A stretch of 64,000 nt of DNA, taken from positions 372,001 through 436,000 of the forward strand of contig NZ_LWTX01000002.1 in NCBI RefSeq assembly GCF_002094305.1, in the 5' to 3' direction. The notes beneath the pieces were generated by a model. The model saw only the letters and a list, made by a program, of their open reading frames with translations. It did no database searches and was not told where the DNA came from. Shown here piece after piece: positions 35,477 through 45,183 of this stretch. The stretch comes from Prescottella equi (GTDB lineage: Bacteria; Actinomycetota; Actinomycetes; Mycobacteriales; Mycobacteriaceae). Both the position numbers and the translations under genes were made by a program. Position 1 is the first letter of the stretch; each line of letters starts with the position of its first letter.

Positions 35477-36397
35477 CTAGCCGCCCGCGAGCTCCACTGC
35501 CCACGGAGGGTCCGCCCCGGGCCGCGAAACGGTGATCGCCGCCGCGCGCGCCGCGAATTCCAGGGCGTCACGCCATTGTCCCCCGTCGAGCCGCGATACC
35601 GAATTCCGACCGAGGAGTTCCCGCCGGTCGAGCCGATGCAGGAGCGCCGCCTGAACCGTGTCACCTGCACCGATCGTGTCGACGACGGCCACCGGTCGTC
35701 CCGGCACGCGCACCGTCAGGGACCGCGTCCGCACGCTCAGTCCGTCCGCCCCGTGCGTCGTGACGACGGCGGCAACTCCGCGATCGAGCCACTGCTCCGG
35801 TGTGGTGCCGTCCACTCCGTGTCCCAACCACTGGACGTCGTCGTCGGAGACCTTCACTACATCGACCCACGGAAGCAGGTCGCCGAAACGGCGGCGGTAG
35901 TCGTCGGGAAAGACAGCCGGGCGGATGTTGGGGTCGAGGACCGTGAGCCGTCCCTCGTCGTGGCAGCGGCGGAGCAGGTCCGCGTAGACGCCGGCGCCCG
36001 GTTCGAGCACCAGCGAGAGCGTCCCGAACGACGCCGCGACCACCGTGTCCGGGAGGCGGCCGGGATCGGTGACGAGCCGGTCGGCGGTGCCGTCGGCATA
36101 GAAGGTGTAGCGGGCGCCGCCGTCGGACCCGATGCCCGCGACAGCGAGCGTGGTGGGCTCGGGCCCGCGCTGGACGATTCGGGTGTCGACGTCCGACGCG
36201 GTGAGCGCCGCGAGCACCCGGTCGCCGAACGCGTCGGTCGAGACCCGCGAACAGAACGCCGTCCGGCTACCGAGACGTCCGAGCGAGACGGCCACGTTGA
36301 ACGGCCCACCGCCCAGGCGCGCGTCGAAGGACTCGCCGCCGGTCGGGACGAGGTCGACGAGCGCCTCGCCGCACACCACGATTCGCGGATCAGACAT
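35477..36397 (-). CDS. PfkB-family carbohydrate kinase
   Basis: A 306-residue ribokinase-fold sugar kinase. The N-terminal motif GGGPFNVAVSLGRLG (about 29-43) and the C-terminal motif DTIGAGDTVQAALL with catalytic Asp are both present. It phosphorylates a sugar, probably fructose or a related hexose; the substrate cannot be fixed from sequence. It overlaps the upstream MFS gene by 8 bases, which suggests that the transporter brings in the sugar, although the transporter looks more like an efflux-type MFS. Confidence 0.87.
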   Translation of the reverse strand: MSDPRIVVCGEALVDLVPTGGESFDARLGGGPFNVAVSLGRLGSRTAFCSRVSTDAFGDRVLAALTASDVDTRIVQRGPEPTTLAVAGIGSDGGARYTFYADGTADRLVTDPGRLPDTVVAASFGTLSLVLEPGAGVYADLLRRCHDEGRLTVLDPNIRPAVFPDDYRRRFGDLLPWVDVVKVSDDDVQWLGHGVDGTTPEQWLDRGVAAVVTTHGADGLSVRTRSLTVRVPGRPVAVVDTIGAGDTVQAALLHRLDRRELLGRNSVSRLDGGQWRDALEFAARAAAITVSRPGADPPWAVELAGG

Positions 36398-37670
36398 GTT
36401 CGGGTCGTCCCGTCCGGCCCACGCGGTACCGCATGAACGCCGGGAAGGCCAGGATCGAGGCGACGACGCCGACCACCACCAGGATTCCGCCGCCGGCCGA
36501 CGCGACGGCGGTGCCGAACGCGAACGCCGCGGCGCCGTGCAGGACGTCGCCGATCCGCGGCCCGCCGGCCACGACGACGGTGAAGACACCCTGCAGGCGT
36601 CCGCGCATGTCGTCGGTGGCCACCTGCTGGAGCATCGTGCTGCGCAGTGCCGCGGAGACCATGTCGACGGCACCGCCGAACGCGAGGAACGCGAGTGCCA
36701 GCCACAGTAGGAAGGCCGGGCTGTCCGGGCCCGCGATCCCGATGACCACACCGAACCCGACCATCGCCAGACCCCACAGGACGATGCAGATCACGACAGC
36801 CCGGCCCTGGAAGCGGATCCGGGGCAGCCACCCTGAGAAGACGCCACCCAGCACGGCACCCGCCGACATCGCGGCGAACAACAGCCCCAGCGCGACACCG
36901 CCGTCGAGTGGATCCCCGAACGACTCGTGAGCGATCTCCGGGAACAGTGCCCGGGGCATCCCGAACACCATCGCGACGATGTCGACGACGAACGACGCCA
37001 GCAGCACCTTCTGGGTGGCGAGATACGTGAAGCCCTCTCCCACCACGCGCAGTCCGGCGCGGCGCGCCGGACCGGTCGGCGGCAGCGCCGGCAGTTTGAT
37101 CACCGCCCACAGCGTCGCGAGCAGCGCGATCGAGTCCAGCAGATACACCGTCGACAATCCGGCCACCGGTATGAGGACGCCCGCGAGCAGCGGACCGGCG
37201 ATGGCACCGAACTGCATCACCGTCATGTTGAGGGAGTTCGCCGCCGGCAGATCCTTCAGGGGCAGCAGTCGCGGAATGATCGCGCTGCGGGTCGGCGAGT
37301 TCACCGCGAAGAACACCTGCTGCAACGAGAACAGACACAGCAGCAACCACACGTTGTTCACGTTCGCGGCGGCCTGCAGCCACAGCAACACCGACGTGCC
37401 GATCAGACCGAGCGTGGTGATGACGATCAGTTTGCGGCGATCCATGACGTCGGCGAGGGCTCCGCCCCACAGGCCGAACACGACCAGCGGCACCAGCCCG
37501 AAGATGCCGGCGAGACCGACGTAGGCCGAGTTCTGGGTGATCGCGAAGATCTGCAGCGGCACGGCCACGACGGTGAGCTGTCCGCCGATGACGGTGACGA
37601 TGCCGCTCGTCCACAACCGCCGGTAGTCGGGATTGCGGAGCGGAGTGACGTCGGCGAGCAGTCCCCTCAC
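36390..37670 (-). CDS. MFS transporter, twelve helices
   Basis: A 426-residue major-facilitator protein with the loop 2-3 motif GALADVMDRRKL and the ADVMDRR charge pattern, close to the multidrug/enterobactin-exporter-like (EntS) class. Its GTG start at 37670 overlaps the pdxH stop as GTGA, and its end overlaps the sugar-kinase start by 8 bases. The pdxH, MFS and kinase genes therefore form one reverse operon. Substrate unknown. Confidence 0.87.
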   Translation of the reverse strand: MRGLLADVTPLRNPDYRRLWTSGIVTVIGGQLTVVAVPLQIFAITQNSAYVGLAGIFGLVPLVVFGLWGGALADVMDRRKLIVITTLGLIGTSVLLWLQAAANVNNVWLLLCLFSLQQVFFAVNSPTRSAIIPRLLPLKDLPAANSLNMTVMQFGAIAGPLLAGVLIPVAGLSTVYLLDSIALLATLWAVIKLPALPPTGPARRAGLRVVGEGFTYLATQKVLLASFVVDIVAMVFGMPRALFPEIAHESFGDPLDGGVALGLLFAAMSAGAVLGGVFSGWLPRIRFQGRAVVICIVLWGLAMVGFGVVIGIAGPDSPAFLLWLALAFLAFGGAVDMVSAALRSTMLQQVATDDMRGRLQGVFTVVVAGGPRIGDVLHGAAAFAFGTAVASAGGGILVVVGVVASILAFPAFMRYRVGRTGRPEHV

Positions 37671-38317
37671 GGCTGCAGACGCTCGACGGTCCAGGCGCCG
37701 TCGACCAGACGGGTGCGGATGCGGTTGTGCATGCGGTTGGGTCGGCCCTGCCAGAACTCGACCGACTCGGGGCGGATCCGGAACCCACCCCAGTGCGCGG
37801 GCACCGGGATGTCACCGTCGACGCCGAAACGCCTGCCGGCGTCCACGAGTCGGCTCTCGAGGTCAGCGCGGGTATCGATCGGGCGGGACTGGTCCGACGC
37901 CCACGCCCCCAGCCGGGAGCCGCGCGGGCGGCTGTTCCAGTACTCGGACGTCGTGCTCTCGCTGGTTTTCACCACGGGACCGCGGACGGTGAGCTGGTGT
38001 GCGAGCGGAATCCACGTGAACGTCACCGACGCGTACGGCGTCGCGGCCAGCTGACGACCCTTGTCGGAGTCGTAATTGGTGAAGAACTGCACACCGTCCT
38101 CGTCGAACCCCTTGCACAGCACCGTCCGTGTGCACGGGTGCCCGTCGGCATCGACGGTGCCGAGCACCATCGCATTCGGTTCCGGCAGTCCCGCCTCGAC
38201 TGCCTCCTCGACCCACCGGCGCGCCAACGCGACCCATCCGTCGTCGAGCCAGGACGGCTCGAGATCGGGTTCGACGACGGGCCGCTGCGGCCCGATTTCG
38301 CCGTAGCTGACCCTCAT
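37667..38317 (-). CDS. pdxH: Pyridoxamine/pyridoxine 5'-phosphate oxidase
   Basis: A 216-residue FMN enzyme of vitamin B6 salvage and synthesis that makes pyridoxal 5'-phosphate. It has RTVLCKGFDEDGVQFFTNYDSDKGRQ (FMN binding), WIPLAHQLTVRG, and the late EFWQGRPNRMHNR signature. ATG at 38317 starts the homologous region. It is divergent from citA; PLP produced here is also the cofactor of SerC, encoded one gene beyond citA. Confidence 0.93.
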   Translation of the reverse strand: MRVSYGEIGPQRPVVEPDLEPSWLDDGWVALARRWVEEAVEAGLPEPNAMVLGTVDADGHPCTRTVLCKGFDEDGVQFFTNYDSDKGRQLAATPYASVTFTWIPLAHQLTVRGPVVKTSESTTSEYWNSRPRGSRLGAWASDQSRPIDTRADLESRLVDAGRRFGVDGDIPVPAHWGGFRIRPESVEFWQGRPNRMHNRIRTRLVDGAWTVERLQP

Positions 38318-38422
38318 CGTGGAGAGATCGGAATTCCGGGAACCCCGGCGGCGGGAATCTGACGACACAGCCGTTGACGCTACCCCTGGGTAGGCGCTGG
38401 CCAGGTGAGCGGTGACACCCGC

Positions 38423-38428
38423 TAGAGT
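38423..38428 (+). promoter_or_regulatory. Candidate -10 element of citA
   Basis: TAGAGT at 38423-38428 fits TANNNT and lies in the pdxH-citA divergent region. It would give a leader of about 110 bases, which ends in GGAGAGTCCAGGAGCA before the citA ATG. No matching -35 is seen. Confidence 0.3.
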
Positions 38429-38544
38429 TTGGTTAGCACCAGGCCCGACGGAGTATCTCGAAGCCCCATGTTGCAGTAGTCGAAGGCTGAGGCAGGCAGT
38501 GCAGCTCGCACGGGCGGCACTCGGATGAGGAGAGTCCAGGAGCA

Positions 38545-39672
38545 ATGGCACCCAGCGCTGTAGTACCCGAGGATTTCGTCAGCGGCCTCGAAGGCGTCGT
38601 CGCGTTCACCACCGACATCGCCGAGCCCGACAAGGACGGCGGCGCGCTGCGCTACCGCGGTGTCGACATCGAGGATCTCGTCGGCCGCCGCGTCACGTTC
38701 GGCAACGTGTGGGCGCTGCTGGTCGACGGCGAGTTCGGCCGGGGTCTGCCCCCGGCGGAGCCGTTCCCGCTGCCCATCCACACCGGCGACGTCCGCGTCG
38801 ACGTGCAGGCCGGTCTCGCGATGCTCGCCCCGATCTGGGGCTACCAGCCGCTGCTCGACATCGACGACGAGACCGCCCGCGAGAATCTCGCGCGGGCCTC
38901 GGTGATGGCGCTGTCGTACGTCGCGCAGTCCGCGCGCGGCATCTACCAGCCGGCCGTGCCGCAGAAGCTCATCGACGAATGCCCCACCGTCACCGCGCGT
39001 TTCATGACGCGGTGGAAGGGCGACCCGGATCCGGCGCACATCGAGGCCATCGACGCGTACTGGGTGTCGGCCGCCGAGCACGGCATGAACGCCTCCACCT
39101 TCACCGCGCGCGTCATCGCCTCCACCGGCGCCGACGTGGCGGCGTCGCTGTCCGGGGCGATCGGCGCGATGTCCGGCCCGCTGCACGGCGGTGCCCCCGC
39201 GCGCGTGCTGCCGATGATCGAGGAGACCGAGCGCACCGGCGACGCCCGCGCCCTGGTCAAGGGGATCCTCGACCGCAAGGAGAAGCTGATGGGCTTCGGC
39301 CACCGGGTGTACCGGGCCGAGGACCCGCGCGCCCGGGTGCTGCGTGAGACCGCCAAGCGTCTGAACGCACCCCGCTTCGAGGTGGCCGCGGCACTCGAGC
39401 AGGCCGCGCTCGCCGAGCTGCGGGAGCGTCGCCCCGATCGCGCGATCGAGACGAACGTCGAGTTCTGGGCGGCGGTGATCCTCGACTTCGCCGAGGTGCC
39501 CGCGCACATGATGCCCGCCATGTTCACGTGCGGCCGTACCGCCGGCTGGTGCGCGCACATCATGGAACAGAAGCGTCTGGGCAAGCTGGTCCGCCCCGCC
39601 GCCATCTACACCGGCCCCGAGCCCCGCACCCCCGACTCGGTCGCGGGCTGGGACCAGATTTCGCACAGCTAG
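38545..39672 (+). CDS. citA: Second citrate synthase (CitA-like)
   Basis: A 375-residue short-form citrate synthase, corresponding to mycobacterial CitA (Rv0889c). It has GALRYRGVDIEDLV, GPLHGGAPARVLPMIEE with active-site His, GFGHRVYRAEDPRARVL and GRTAGWCAHIMEQ. It lacks the N-terminal extension seen in GltA. It may be a housekeeping isoenzyme or act as a 2-methylcitrate synthase, which would fit the prpE gene 18 kb upstream; sequence alone does not decide. ATG at 38545 follows AGGAGCA. Confidence 0.88.
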   Translation: MAPSAVVPEDFVSGLEGVVAFTTDIAEPDKDGGALRYRGVDIEDLVGRRVTFGNVWALLVDGEFGRGLPPAEPFPLPIHTGDVRVDVQAGLAMLAPIWGYQPLLDIDDETARENLARASVMALSYVAQSARGIYQPAVPQKLIDECPTVTARFMTRWKGDPDPAHIEAIDAYWVSAAEHGMNASTFTARVIASTGADVAASLSGAIGAMSGPLHGGAPARVLPMIEETERTGDARALVKGILDRKEKLMGFGHRVYRAEDPRARVLRETAKRLNAPRFEVAAALEQAALAELRERRPDRAIETNVEFWAAVILDFAEVPAHMMPAMFTCGRTAGWCAHIMEQKRLGKLVRPAAIYTGPEPRTPDSVAGWDQISHS

Positions 39673-39713
39673 AAACAGCTGGACGTCCAACCACATCCGA
39701 GCACAATCGATAA

Positions 39714-40847
<1,134 letters not shown>

Positions 40848-40983
40848 TTTCCGCCGGGCCGCAGGGGTGGCCCCGGGCTTCCCGGTTCTCCGTAGCGAGG
40901 GCGGGCACGCGTGCGCGTGCCCGCCCTTTCTGCGTCCCTACGTCTCCTTCCCCCGCCCCTCCGCGCCCTCCCCTCCCCCACCT

Positions 40984-41004
40984 CGCGTTTTGCGCACTTG
41001 TCGC
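40984..41004 (+). repeat. Intergenic 21-base repeat, copy A
   Basis: CGCGTTTTGCGCACTTGTCG followed by C. It differs from copy B at one position and is the first of two copies in the same orientation. Confidence 0.7.
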
Positions 41005-41025
41005 ACCCCGGACCACCCCTCCTCC

Positions 41026-41046
41026 CGCGCTTTGCGCACTTGTCGC
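41026..41046 (+). repeat. Intergenic 21-base repeat, copy B
   Basis: CGCGCTTTGCGCACTTGTCG followed by C, 42 bases after copy A. It can pair with the inverted copy C to form a hairpin with a 21-base loop, which could terminate serC transcription. Confidence 0.7.
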
Positions 41047-41067
41047 GCGCATCACATCCCCGGGGTA

Positions 41068-41088
41068 GCGATAAGTGCGCAAAACGCG
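41068..41088 (-). repeat. Intergenic 21-base repeat, copy C (inverted)
   Basis: The reverse complement reads CGCGTTTTGCGCACTTATCG followed by C, one base different from copy A. With copy B it forms a 21-base stem with two mismatched positions, followed by a G run. Confidence 0.7.
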
Positions 41089-41193
41089 CGGGGGGGTGAT
41101 ATACGGCGCGCGTGTCTTTCCTGCGCGTGGGTCACGGATGAATTACAGTCGATCATGACGTGATCGCGAGTCGGCGCGATGAGGAGGACGAAC

Positions 41194-42063
41194 GTGCGGG
41201 AGCTGCGAGTAATAGGTCTCGAACCTGGCGGCGCGCACGTGGTGTGTTCTGATCCAGACACCGGCGAAAAGTTCCGGCTCCCAGCCGATGACAAACTCCG
41301 CGCGGCCTCCCGCGGGGACATCGCTCGACTCGGCCAGATTGAGATCGAAATGGACAGTCAGCTCCGCCCCCGCGAAATCCAGGCCCGCATCCGTGCCGGC
41401 GCCTCCGTCGAACAGGTCGCCGAACAGGCCGGCATCCCGCACGCCAAGGTGGAACGCTTCGCGTACCCCGTGCTGCTCGAGCGCGCCCGGGCCGCGGAGA
41501 TGGCGCAGGCCGGTCATCCGGTACGTCCGGACGGCCCGGCCGTGCACACCCTTTCGGAGATCGTGACGCTGGCGTTCAAGGCGCGCGGTCACGAGAACAG
41601 CGCCATCACGTGGGACGCCTGGAAGGACGAGGACGGATTCTGGGTGGCCCAGCTGCAGTGGCAGGCCGGCCGCACCACCAACACCGCGCACTGGCGTTAC
41701 CAGCCGGACGCGCACGGCGGCACCATCACCGCGCTCGACGACACGGCCGCCCAGCTCGTCGACCCCGATTTCGGTCGGCGCGGTCTCGCTCCGGTGCCCA
41801 CCAACCCGATCTACGGTCCGGCCGATTTCGAGCAGGATCACGAGCACGAGAGCACCGAGCCGTCCGACAAGGCCCAGGATTCTCCGATCGTGTTGGCGGA
41901 CAACGAGTCCCACGCCCCCGCGTCGGAGGTCACAGGCGAGATCGAACACGATCAGCCCAAGGTCGCGCCGCAGCAGACGCCTGGTAAGGACAAGCGCGGC
42001 AAGCCCGCCCTGCCGTCGTGGGACGACGTGCTGCTGGGCGTGCGGAGCAACGGGCGCGGCTGA
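41194..42063 (+). CDS. sepH: SepH-like cell-division protein (DUF3071)
   Basis: A 289-residue protein with the conserved N-terminal DUF3071 domain (MRELRVIGLEPGGAHVVC...), which includes a helix-turn-helix-like part (RPREIQARIRAGASVEQVAEQAGIPHAKVERFAYPVL). The C-terminal half is acidic and unstructured and ends in the conserved LPSWDDVLLGVRSN. In Streptomyces and mycobacteria SepH binds FtsZ and promotes filament assembly. GTG at 41194 is preferred because GAGGAGG lies 6 bases upstream; an ATG at 41179 overlaps that site. Confidence 0.9.
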   Translation: MRELRVIGLEPGGAHVVCSDPDTGEKFRLPADDKLRAASRGDIARLGQIEIEMDSQLRPREIQARIRAGASVEQVAEQAGIPHAKVERFAYPVLLERARAAEMAQAGHPVRPDGPAVHTLSEIVTLAFKARGHENSAITWDAWKDEDGFWVAQLQWQAGRTTNTAHWRYQPDAHGGTITALDDTAAQLVDPDFGRRGLAPVPTNPIYGPADFEQDHEHESTEPSDKAQDSPIVLADNESHAPASEVTGEIEHDQPKVAPQQTPGKDKRGKPALPSWDDVLLGVRSNGRG

Positions 42064-42068
42064 CGCCG

Positions 42069-42839
42069 GTGCTGGGGGTCACCTCCTCGACGATCTGGTA
42101 CGTCGACGCCACCGAGCCCACCGGGGTCCTGCGCGGCGCGATACCGGACCGGAAGTCCGCCCGGGCCCTCGCCGCGACGCTGCATCCCGGTCTCGACGTC
42201 ACGTACCTCGGTGACGAGCCGCTGTCCGACGCCGTGAAGCCCGAACCCGGCGAGGTGGTCGTCGGCCGCTACCCGGGCGTCGCCGTGGTTCGCACGGGGG
42301 AGGCGCTGCCGCCGACGCCGTCGACGCTCGTCGAGCACTGGATCCGCCCGACGGGGGCCACCCACACCTACCTGAGTTCGTCGACCGTCCACACGGCCGC
42401 CGGTTCCTGGGGTGCGTTCGCGCACTGGGAGGACGGCGAACTCAAGCGGTCGTTCAGCGCGACGCCGGTGCACATCATCGAGGATCTCGGTCTGCCCCAG
42501 GTGTGGGAGCGGCCGTACTGGGCGGGCGAGCACCCGGCGCCGCCGGTGATGGACGTCCTGCCGGACCCGCAGACGCTGCCGTTCGATCCCGGCGCGTTCG
42601 CCGAGGCGGCCCCGGCCGCATGGCTCGGGGACGACCTGGACCTGTCATCGATCACGGTGTGCCGCTTCGCCGTTCACCCGACCGGTCAGGTGCCGGAGGC
42701 GGTGCGACGCGCACAGGAGAGGCTGCGCGCCGAGCAGGCCCGCGCCGAGCAACTGCGCGCCGAGCAGGCCCGGCCCGAGCAGGCGGCCCGGCCGCAGCGG
42801 CGATCGTTGTTCGCGCGACTGTTCCGACGGGAGCGCTGA
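42069..42839 (+). CDS. DUF6928-like conserved protein
   Basis: A 256-residue soluble protein beginning WYVDATEPTGVLRGAIPD, with the GDEPLSDAVKPEPGEVVVGRYPGVAVV block. I believe it belongs to DUF6928, function unknown. The C-terminal 35 residues are a short imperfect repeat (RAEQARAEQLRAEQARPEQ) ending in a basic patch (RRSLFARLFRRER), which looks like a coiled coil with a membrane- or nucleic-acid-binding end. GTG at 42069 lies 5 bases after the sepH stop, so it is co-transcribed with sepH. Confidence 0.7.
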   Translation: MLGVTSSTIWYVDATEPTGVLRGAIPDRKSARALAATLHPGLDVTYLGDEPLSDAVKPEPGEVVVGRYPGVAVVRTGEALPPTPSTLVEHWIRPTGATHTYLSSSTVHTAAGSWGAFAHWEDGELKRSFSATPVHIIEDLGLPQVWERPYWAGEHPAPPVMDVLPDPQTLPFDPGAFAEAAPAAWLGDDLDLSSITVCRFAVHPTGQVPEAVRRAQERLRAEQARAEQLRAEQARPEQAARPQRRSLFARLFRRER

Positions 42840-42845
42840 CGCGGC

Positions 42846-43118
42846 CTAGAAGGCCCCGAAAAGCAATGCGATCCAACCGGATACGACTCCGGCCGCCACA
42901 CCGTAGACCACCCACCGCCACACCGGCAGGTTCCGCCACCGCCACACGGTGGGTGCGGCGCCGCCGACGGCGACGAGGTTGAACCCCACAGTGAGCAGCG
43001 GGTGGATGTGCGCGAGGGTGACGCCGAACGCCACGACCGCGACCAGCGTCACCACCGCGGCGAACGTGCTGACCAGCAGGCCCGTCGCCCACGGGGTCGG
43101 ATCGGCGGACGCGGTCAC
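42846..43118 (-). CDS. DUF2537 family small membrane protein
   Basis: A 90-residue protein with three predicted helices (about 11-33, 37-53 and 67-87), equivalent to mycobacterial Rv0882. Function unknown. GTG at 43118 overlaps the stop of the rRNA/tRNA methyltransferase gene as GTGA, so the two are translationally coupled. It converges on the DUF6928 gene with a 6-base gap. Confidence 0.77.
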   Translation of the reverse strand: MTASADPTPWATGLLVSTFAAVVTLVAVVAFGVTLAHIHPLLTVGFNLVAVGGAAPTVWRWRNLPVWRWVVYGVAAGVVSGWIALLFGAF

Positions 43119-43921
43119 GATCCGGTCCGGATTCGCTCGTAGAACGCCATCGCAGCCGCGGTCGCCACGTTGAGCGAATCGGTACCCGCCGACATCGGGA
43201 TGCGGGCACGCACGTCGGTGACACGCATCGCGTCTTCGGTCAATCCCGGACCCTCCGCACCGAGCAGCAATGCCACCCTCTCGCCCGTCATCGCCTCCGC
43301 GAGCGTCGGCGCCGACGGATTCGGAGTGAGTGAGATCAGCTGGAAACCTTTGTCGCGCAGAATGTTCAGTCCGCGCGGCCACTCCGGGATCTGCGCGAAC
43401 GGAACCCGTAGCGCGTGCCCCATCGACACGCGCACCGCCCGCCGGTACAACGGGTCCGCCACCGCAGCGCCGAACAGGATGGCGTCGACACCGAGACCGG
43501 CGGCGTTGCGGAACATCGAGCCGATGTTCTCGTGGTCGTTGACGCCCTCGAGCACCGCGACGGTGCGGGCGTCGCGCAGGACGTCCTCGACGTCGAGGGC
43601 GGGCGGGCGGTGCGCGGCCGCGAGGACACCGCGGTTCAGGTGGAAGCCCACGACCTGCGCCATCACGTCGGCGGTGCTTCGGTAGAACGGCACGTCCACG
43701 CCCTCGAGGTCCGCGGACAGTTCGGTGAGACGTCGGTCGACGCCGAGCAGGCTGTTCGGGGTGAAGCGCGATGCGAGCATCCGCTGCACCACCAGCACGC
43801 CCTCGGCGATCACCAGGCCCTTGCCTCCGGGCAGGTCGGGGCGACGATCCGACGAATTCAGATCGCGGTAGTCGCCCAACCGGGGGTCGGCGGGGTCTGC
43901 GATGTCGATGACGTGAACCAC
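43115..43921 (-). CDS. SpoU-family RNA 2'-O-methyltransferase
   Basis: A 268-residue SPOUT methyltransferase with an N-terminal substrate-binding domain. The three knot motifs are NIGSMFRNAAGLGVDA (with the conserved Asn and Arg), LLLGAEGPGL and SLNVATAAAMAFYE. It methylates a ribose in tRNA or rRNA using AdoMet; the site is unknown. It corresponds to mycobacterial Rv0881. The start is taken as GTG 43921 (VVHVIDIADP). Confidence 0.87.
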   Translation of the reverse strand: MVHVIDIADPADPRLGDYRDLNSSDRRPDLPGGKGLVIAEGVLVVQRMLASRFTPNSLLGVDRRLTELSADLEGVDVPFYRSTADVMAQVVGFHLNRGVLAAAHRPPALDVEDVLRDARTVAVLEGVNDHENIGSMFRNAAGLGVDAILFGAAVADPLYRRAVRVSMGHALRVPFAQIPEWPRGLNILRDKGFQLISLTPNPSAPTLAEAMTGERVALLLGAEGPGLTEDAMRVTDVRARIPMSAGTDSLNVATAAAMAFYERIRTGS

Positions 43922-43955
43922 GGGTCCATCGTGCCGTACCGGACTCGGCGTTCGG

Positions 43956-44561
43956 CTACACGGTGTCCCCATCCACGAGCAGGGCCGCGAAGTGGGCGTC
44001 GAGGACGGCGTGGAGCCGCTCGGCGTCCATGCGGCGGGGGTGGTTGACGCCGTGGGCGGCGAGGCCGTCGACCAGGGCGTGCAACCGCGCCGCTTCCACT
44101 TCCACCGATGTGTCCGGCGCGAGCAGGCCGGCGTCGTGCAGCGCGCCGACGAGGCGGAGGAAACCCTCGTACATCTCCCGGTCGGTGCGGTCGCGCACCG
44201 CGGCGAGGGCTGGATCCGTGCGCGCGGCCACCACGAAGGCCTGCCAGACGTCCATCTCGCCGCGCCGGTCGGCGTCGAGCGGGACGAACTGCTCGGCCAG
44301 CAGTCGGGCGTCGGCGCGCAGGTCGCCGGTGAATTCGATCGCCGCGATGCGCTCGTGGACCCGCCTGGTGACCAGTTCCATCGCGAACAGCAGCAGTTCG
44401 GACTGGGTGCCGAAGAAGTGCCGCAGCGACCCGGTGGACAGCCCGGCCTCGTCGGCGACGGTGCGCACGCTGGCGGCGCCGATGCCGTCGCGCCGGATCA
44501 CCTGCAGGACCGCGTCGGCGATCTCCTCGCGGCGGGCCTCGGTACTGGTTCGCTTCACCAC
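43956..44561 (-). CDS. TetR family regulator
   Basis: A 201-residue repressor with N-terminal HTH (ASVRTVADEAGLSTGSLRHFF, about 29-49) and a BetI/PsrA-like C-terminal domain. Two GTG codons (44561 and 44558) could start it. It is divergent from the membrane-protein gene at 44632. The gap holds a strong ACTA-N-CAC-N4-GTG-N-TAGT palindrome and a second half-matching copy, almost certainly its operators. Confidence 0.85.
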   Translation of the reverse strand: MVKRTSTEARREEIADAVLQVIRRDGIGAASVRTVADEAGLSTGSLRHFFGTQSELLLFAMELVTRRVHERIAAIEFTGDLRADARLLAEQFVPLDADRRGEMDVWQAFVVAARTDPALAAVRDRTDREMYEGFLRLVGALHDAGLLAPDTSVEVEAARLHALVDGLAAHGVNHPRRMDAERLHAVLDAHFAALLVDGDTV

Positions 44562-44570
44562 GTCGCCAAA

Positions 44571-44590
44571 ACTAACACAGTCGTGATAGT
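44571..44590. promoter_or_regulatory. TetR operator, site 1
   Basis: ACTAACACAGTCGTGATAGT follows the symmetrical pattern ACTAnCACnnnnGTGnTAGT (14 of 20 positions paired). It lies 10 bases upstream of the TetR start. Confidence 0.65.
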
Positions 44591-44599
44591 TTCTACCCG

Positions 44600-44619
44600 A
44601 CTAACACAGTCGTACTAGA
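44600..44619. promoter_or_regulatory. TetR operator, site 2
   Basis: ACTAACACAGTCGT repeats the first 14 bases of site 1 exactly, 29 bases downstream; the right half (ACTAGA) is degenerate. It lies next to the membrane-protein start at 44632. Confidence 0.55.
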
Positions 44620-44631
44620 AATGGGGCGGAC

Positions 44632-45183
44632 ATGATCGTGCAACTGATCGTCGCGTGCGAGATCCTCTTCTGGGTGTTCCTCGGCGCCGGCCTGACGGCG
44701 CGCTACCTCCTGCGCCGCCCCACGCTCGGCGCGGTACTGCTGGTGGGCGCACCGCTCGTCGACGTCGTGCTGTTGGTCGCCACCACGATCGATCTGCGTG
44801 GCGGGGCCGAGGCGTCGTGGAGCCACGGTCTGGCGGCGGCGTACATCGGCTTCTCGGTCGCCTTCGGCCACAGCATCATCCGCTGGGCGGATGGTCGTTT
44901 CGCCCACCGCTTCGCCGGAGGACCCGCCCCCGAGAAGCCCGCCCGGCACGGGAGGGCACGGGCGATCCGCGAGTGGCGCGAGTTCGGAAAGGCCGTGGTG
45001 GCCTGGGGTATCGCGTGCGGCCTGCTGCTCGCCGCGATCGCGATGGTCGGCGAACCGGACCGCACCGCAGCCCTGTCCGACTGGATCCGCACGCTCACGG
45101 TCGTCCTCGGTGTCTGGGGCGTGGTCGCGCTCAGCTACACGCTGTTCCCCGCACGCCCCAAGGTTGCCGAACGACGCACGTAG
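44632..45183 (+). CDS. Membrane protein controlled by a divergent TetR
   Basis: A 183-residue protein with four to five transmembrane helices (about 4-26, 33-52, 64-84, 120-140 and 152-170) and a basic cytosolic loop (PEKPARHGRARAIREWREF). No known activity. The last 49 bases overlap the convergent MFS gene, so the two 3' ends are antisense to each other. Expression should be released when the TetR ligand is present. Confidence 0.7.
   Translation: MIVQLIVACEILFWVFLGAGLTARYLLRRPTLGAVLLVGAPLVDVVLLVATTIDLRGGAEASWSHGLAAAYIGFSVAFGHSIIRWADGRFAHRFAGGPAPEKPARHGRARAIREWREFGKAVVAWGIACGLLLAAIAMVGEPDRTAALSDWIRTLTVVLGVWGVVALSYTLFPARPKVAERRT

Larger units (their letters stand above)
40848..41193. other. 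346-base intergenic region between serC and sepH
   Basis: No gene is seen. It contains three copies of a 21-base repeat (40984-41088), C-rich and G-rich stretches, and at its right end the sepH ribosome site. Any promoter for sepH lies after the repeats (for example around 41097-41102, GATATACG), but the boxes are weak. Confidence 0.6.

Noticed and set aside
40984-41088. Possible CRISPR array
   Set aside because: Only three copies, irregular spacing and mixed orientation; no cas genes are nearby.
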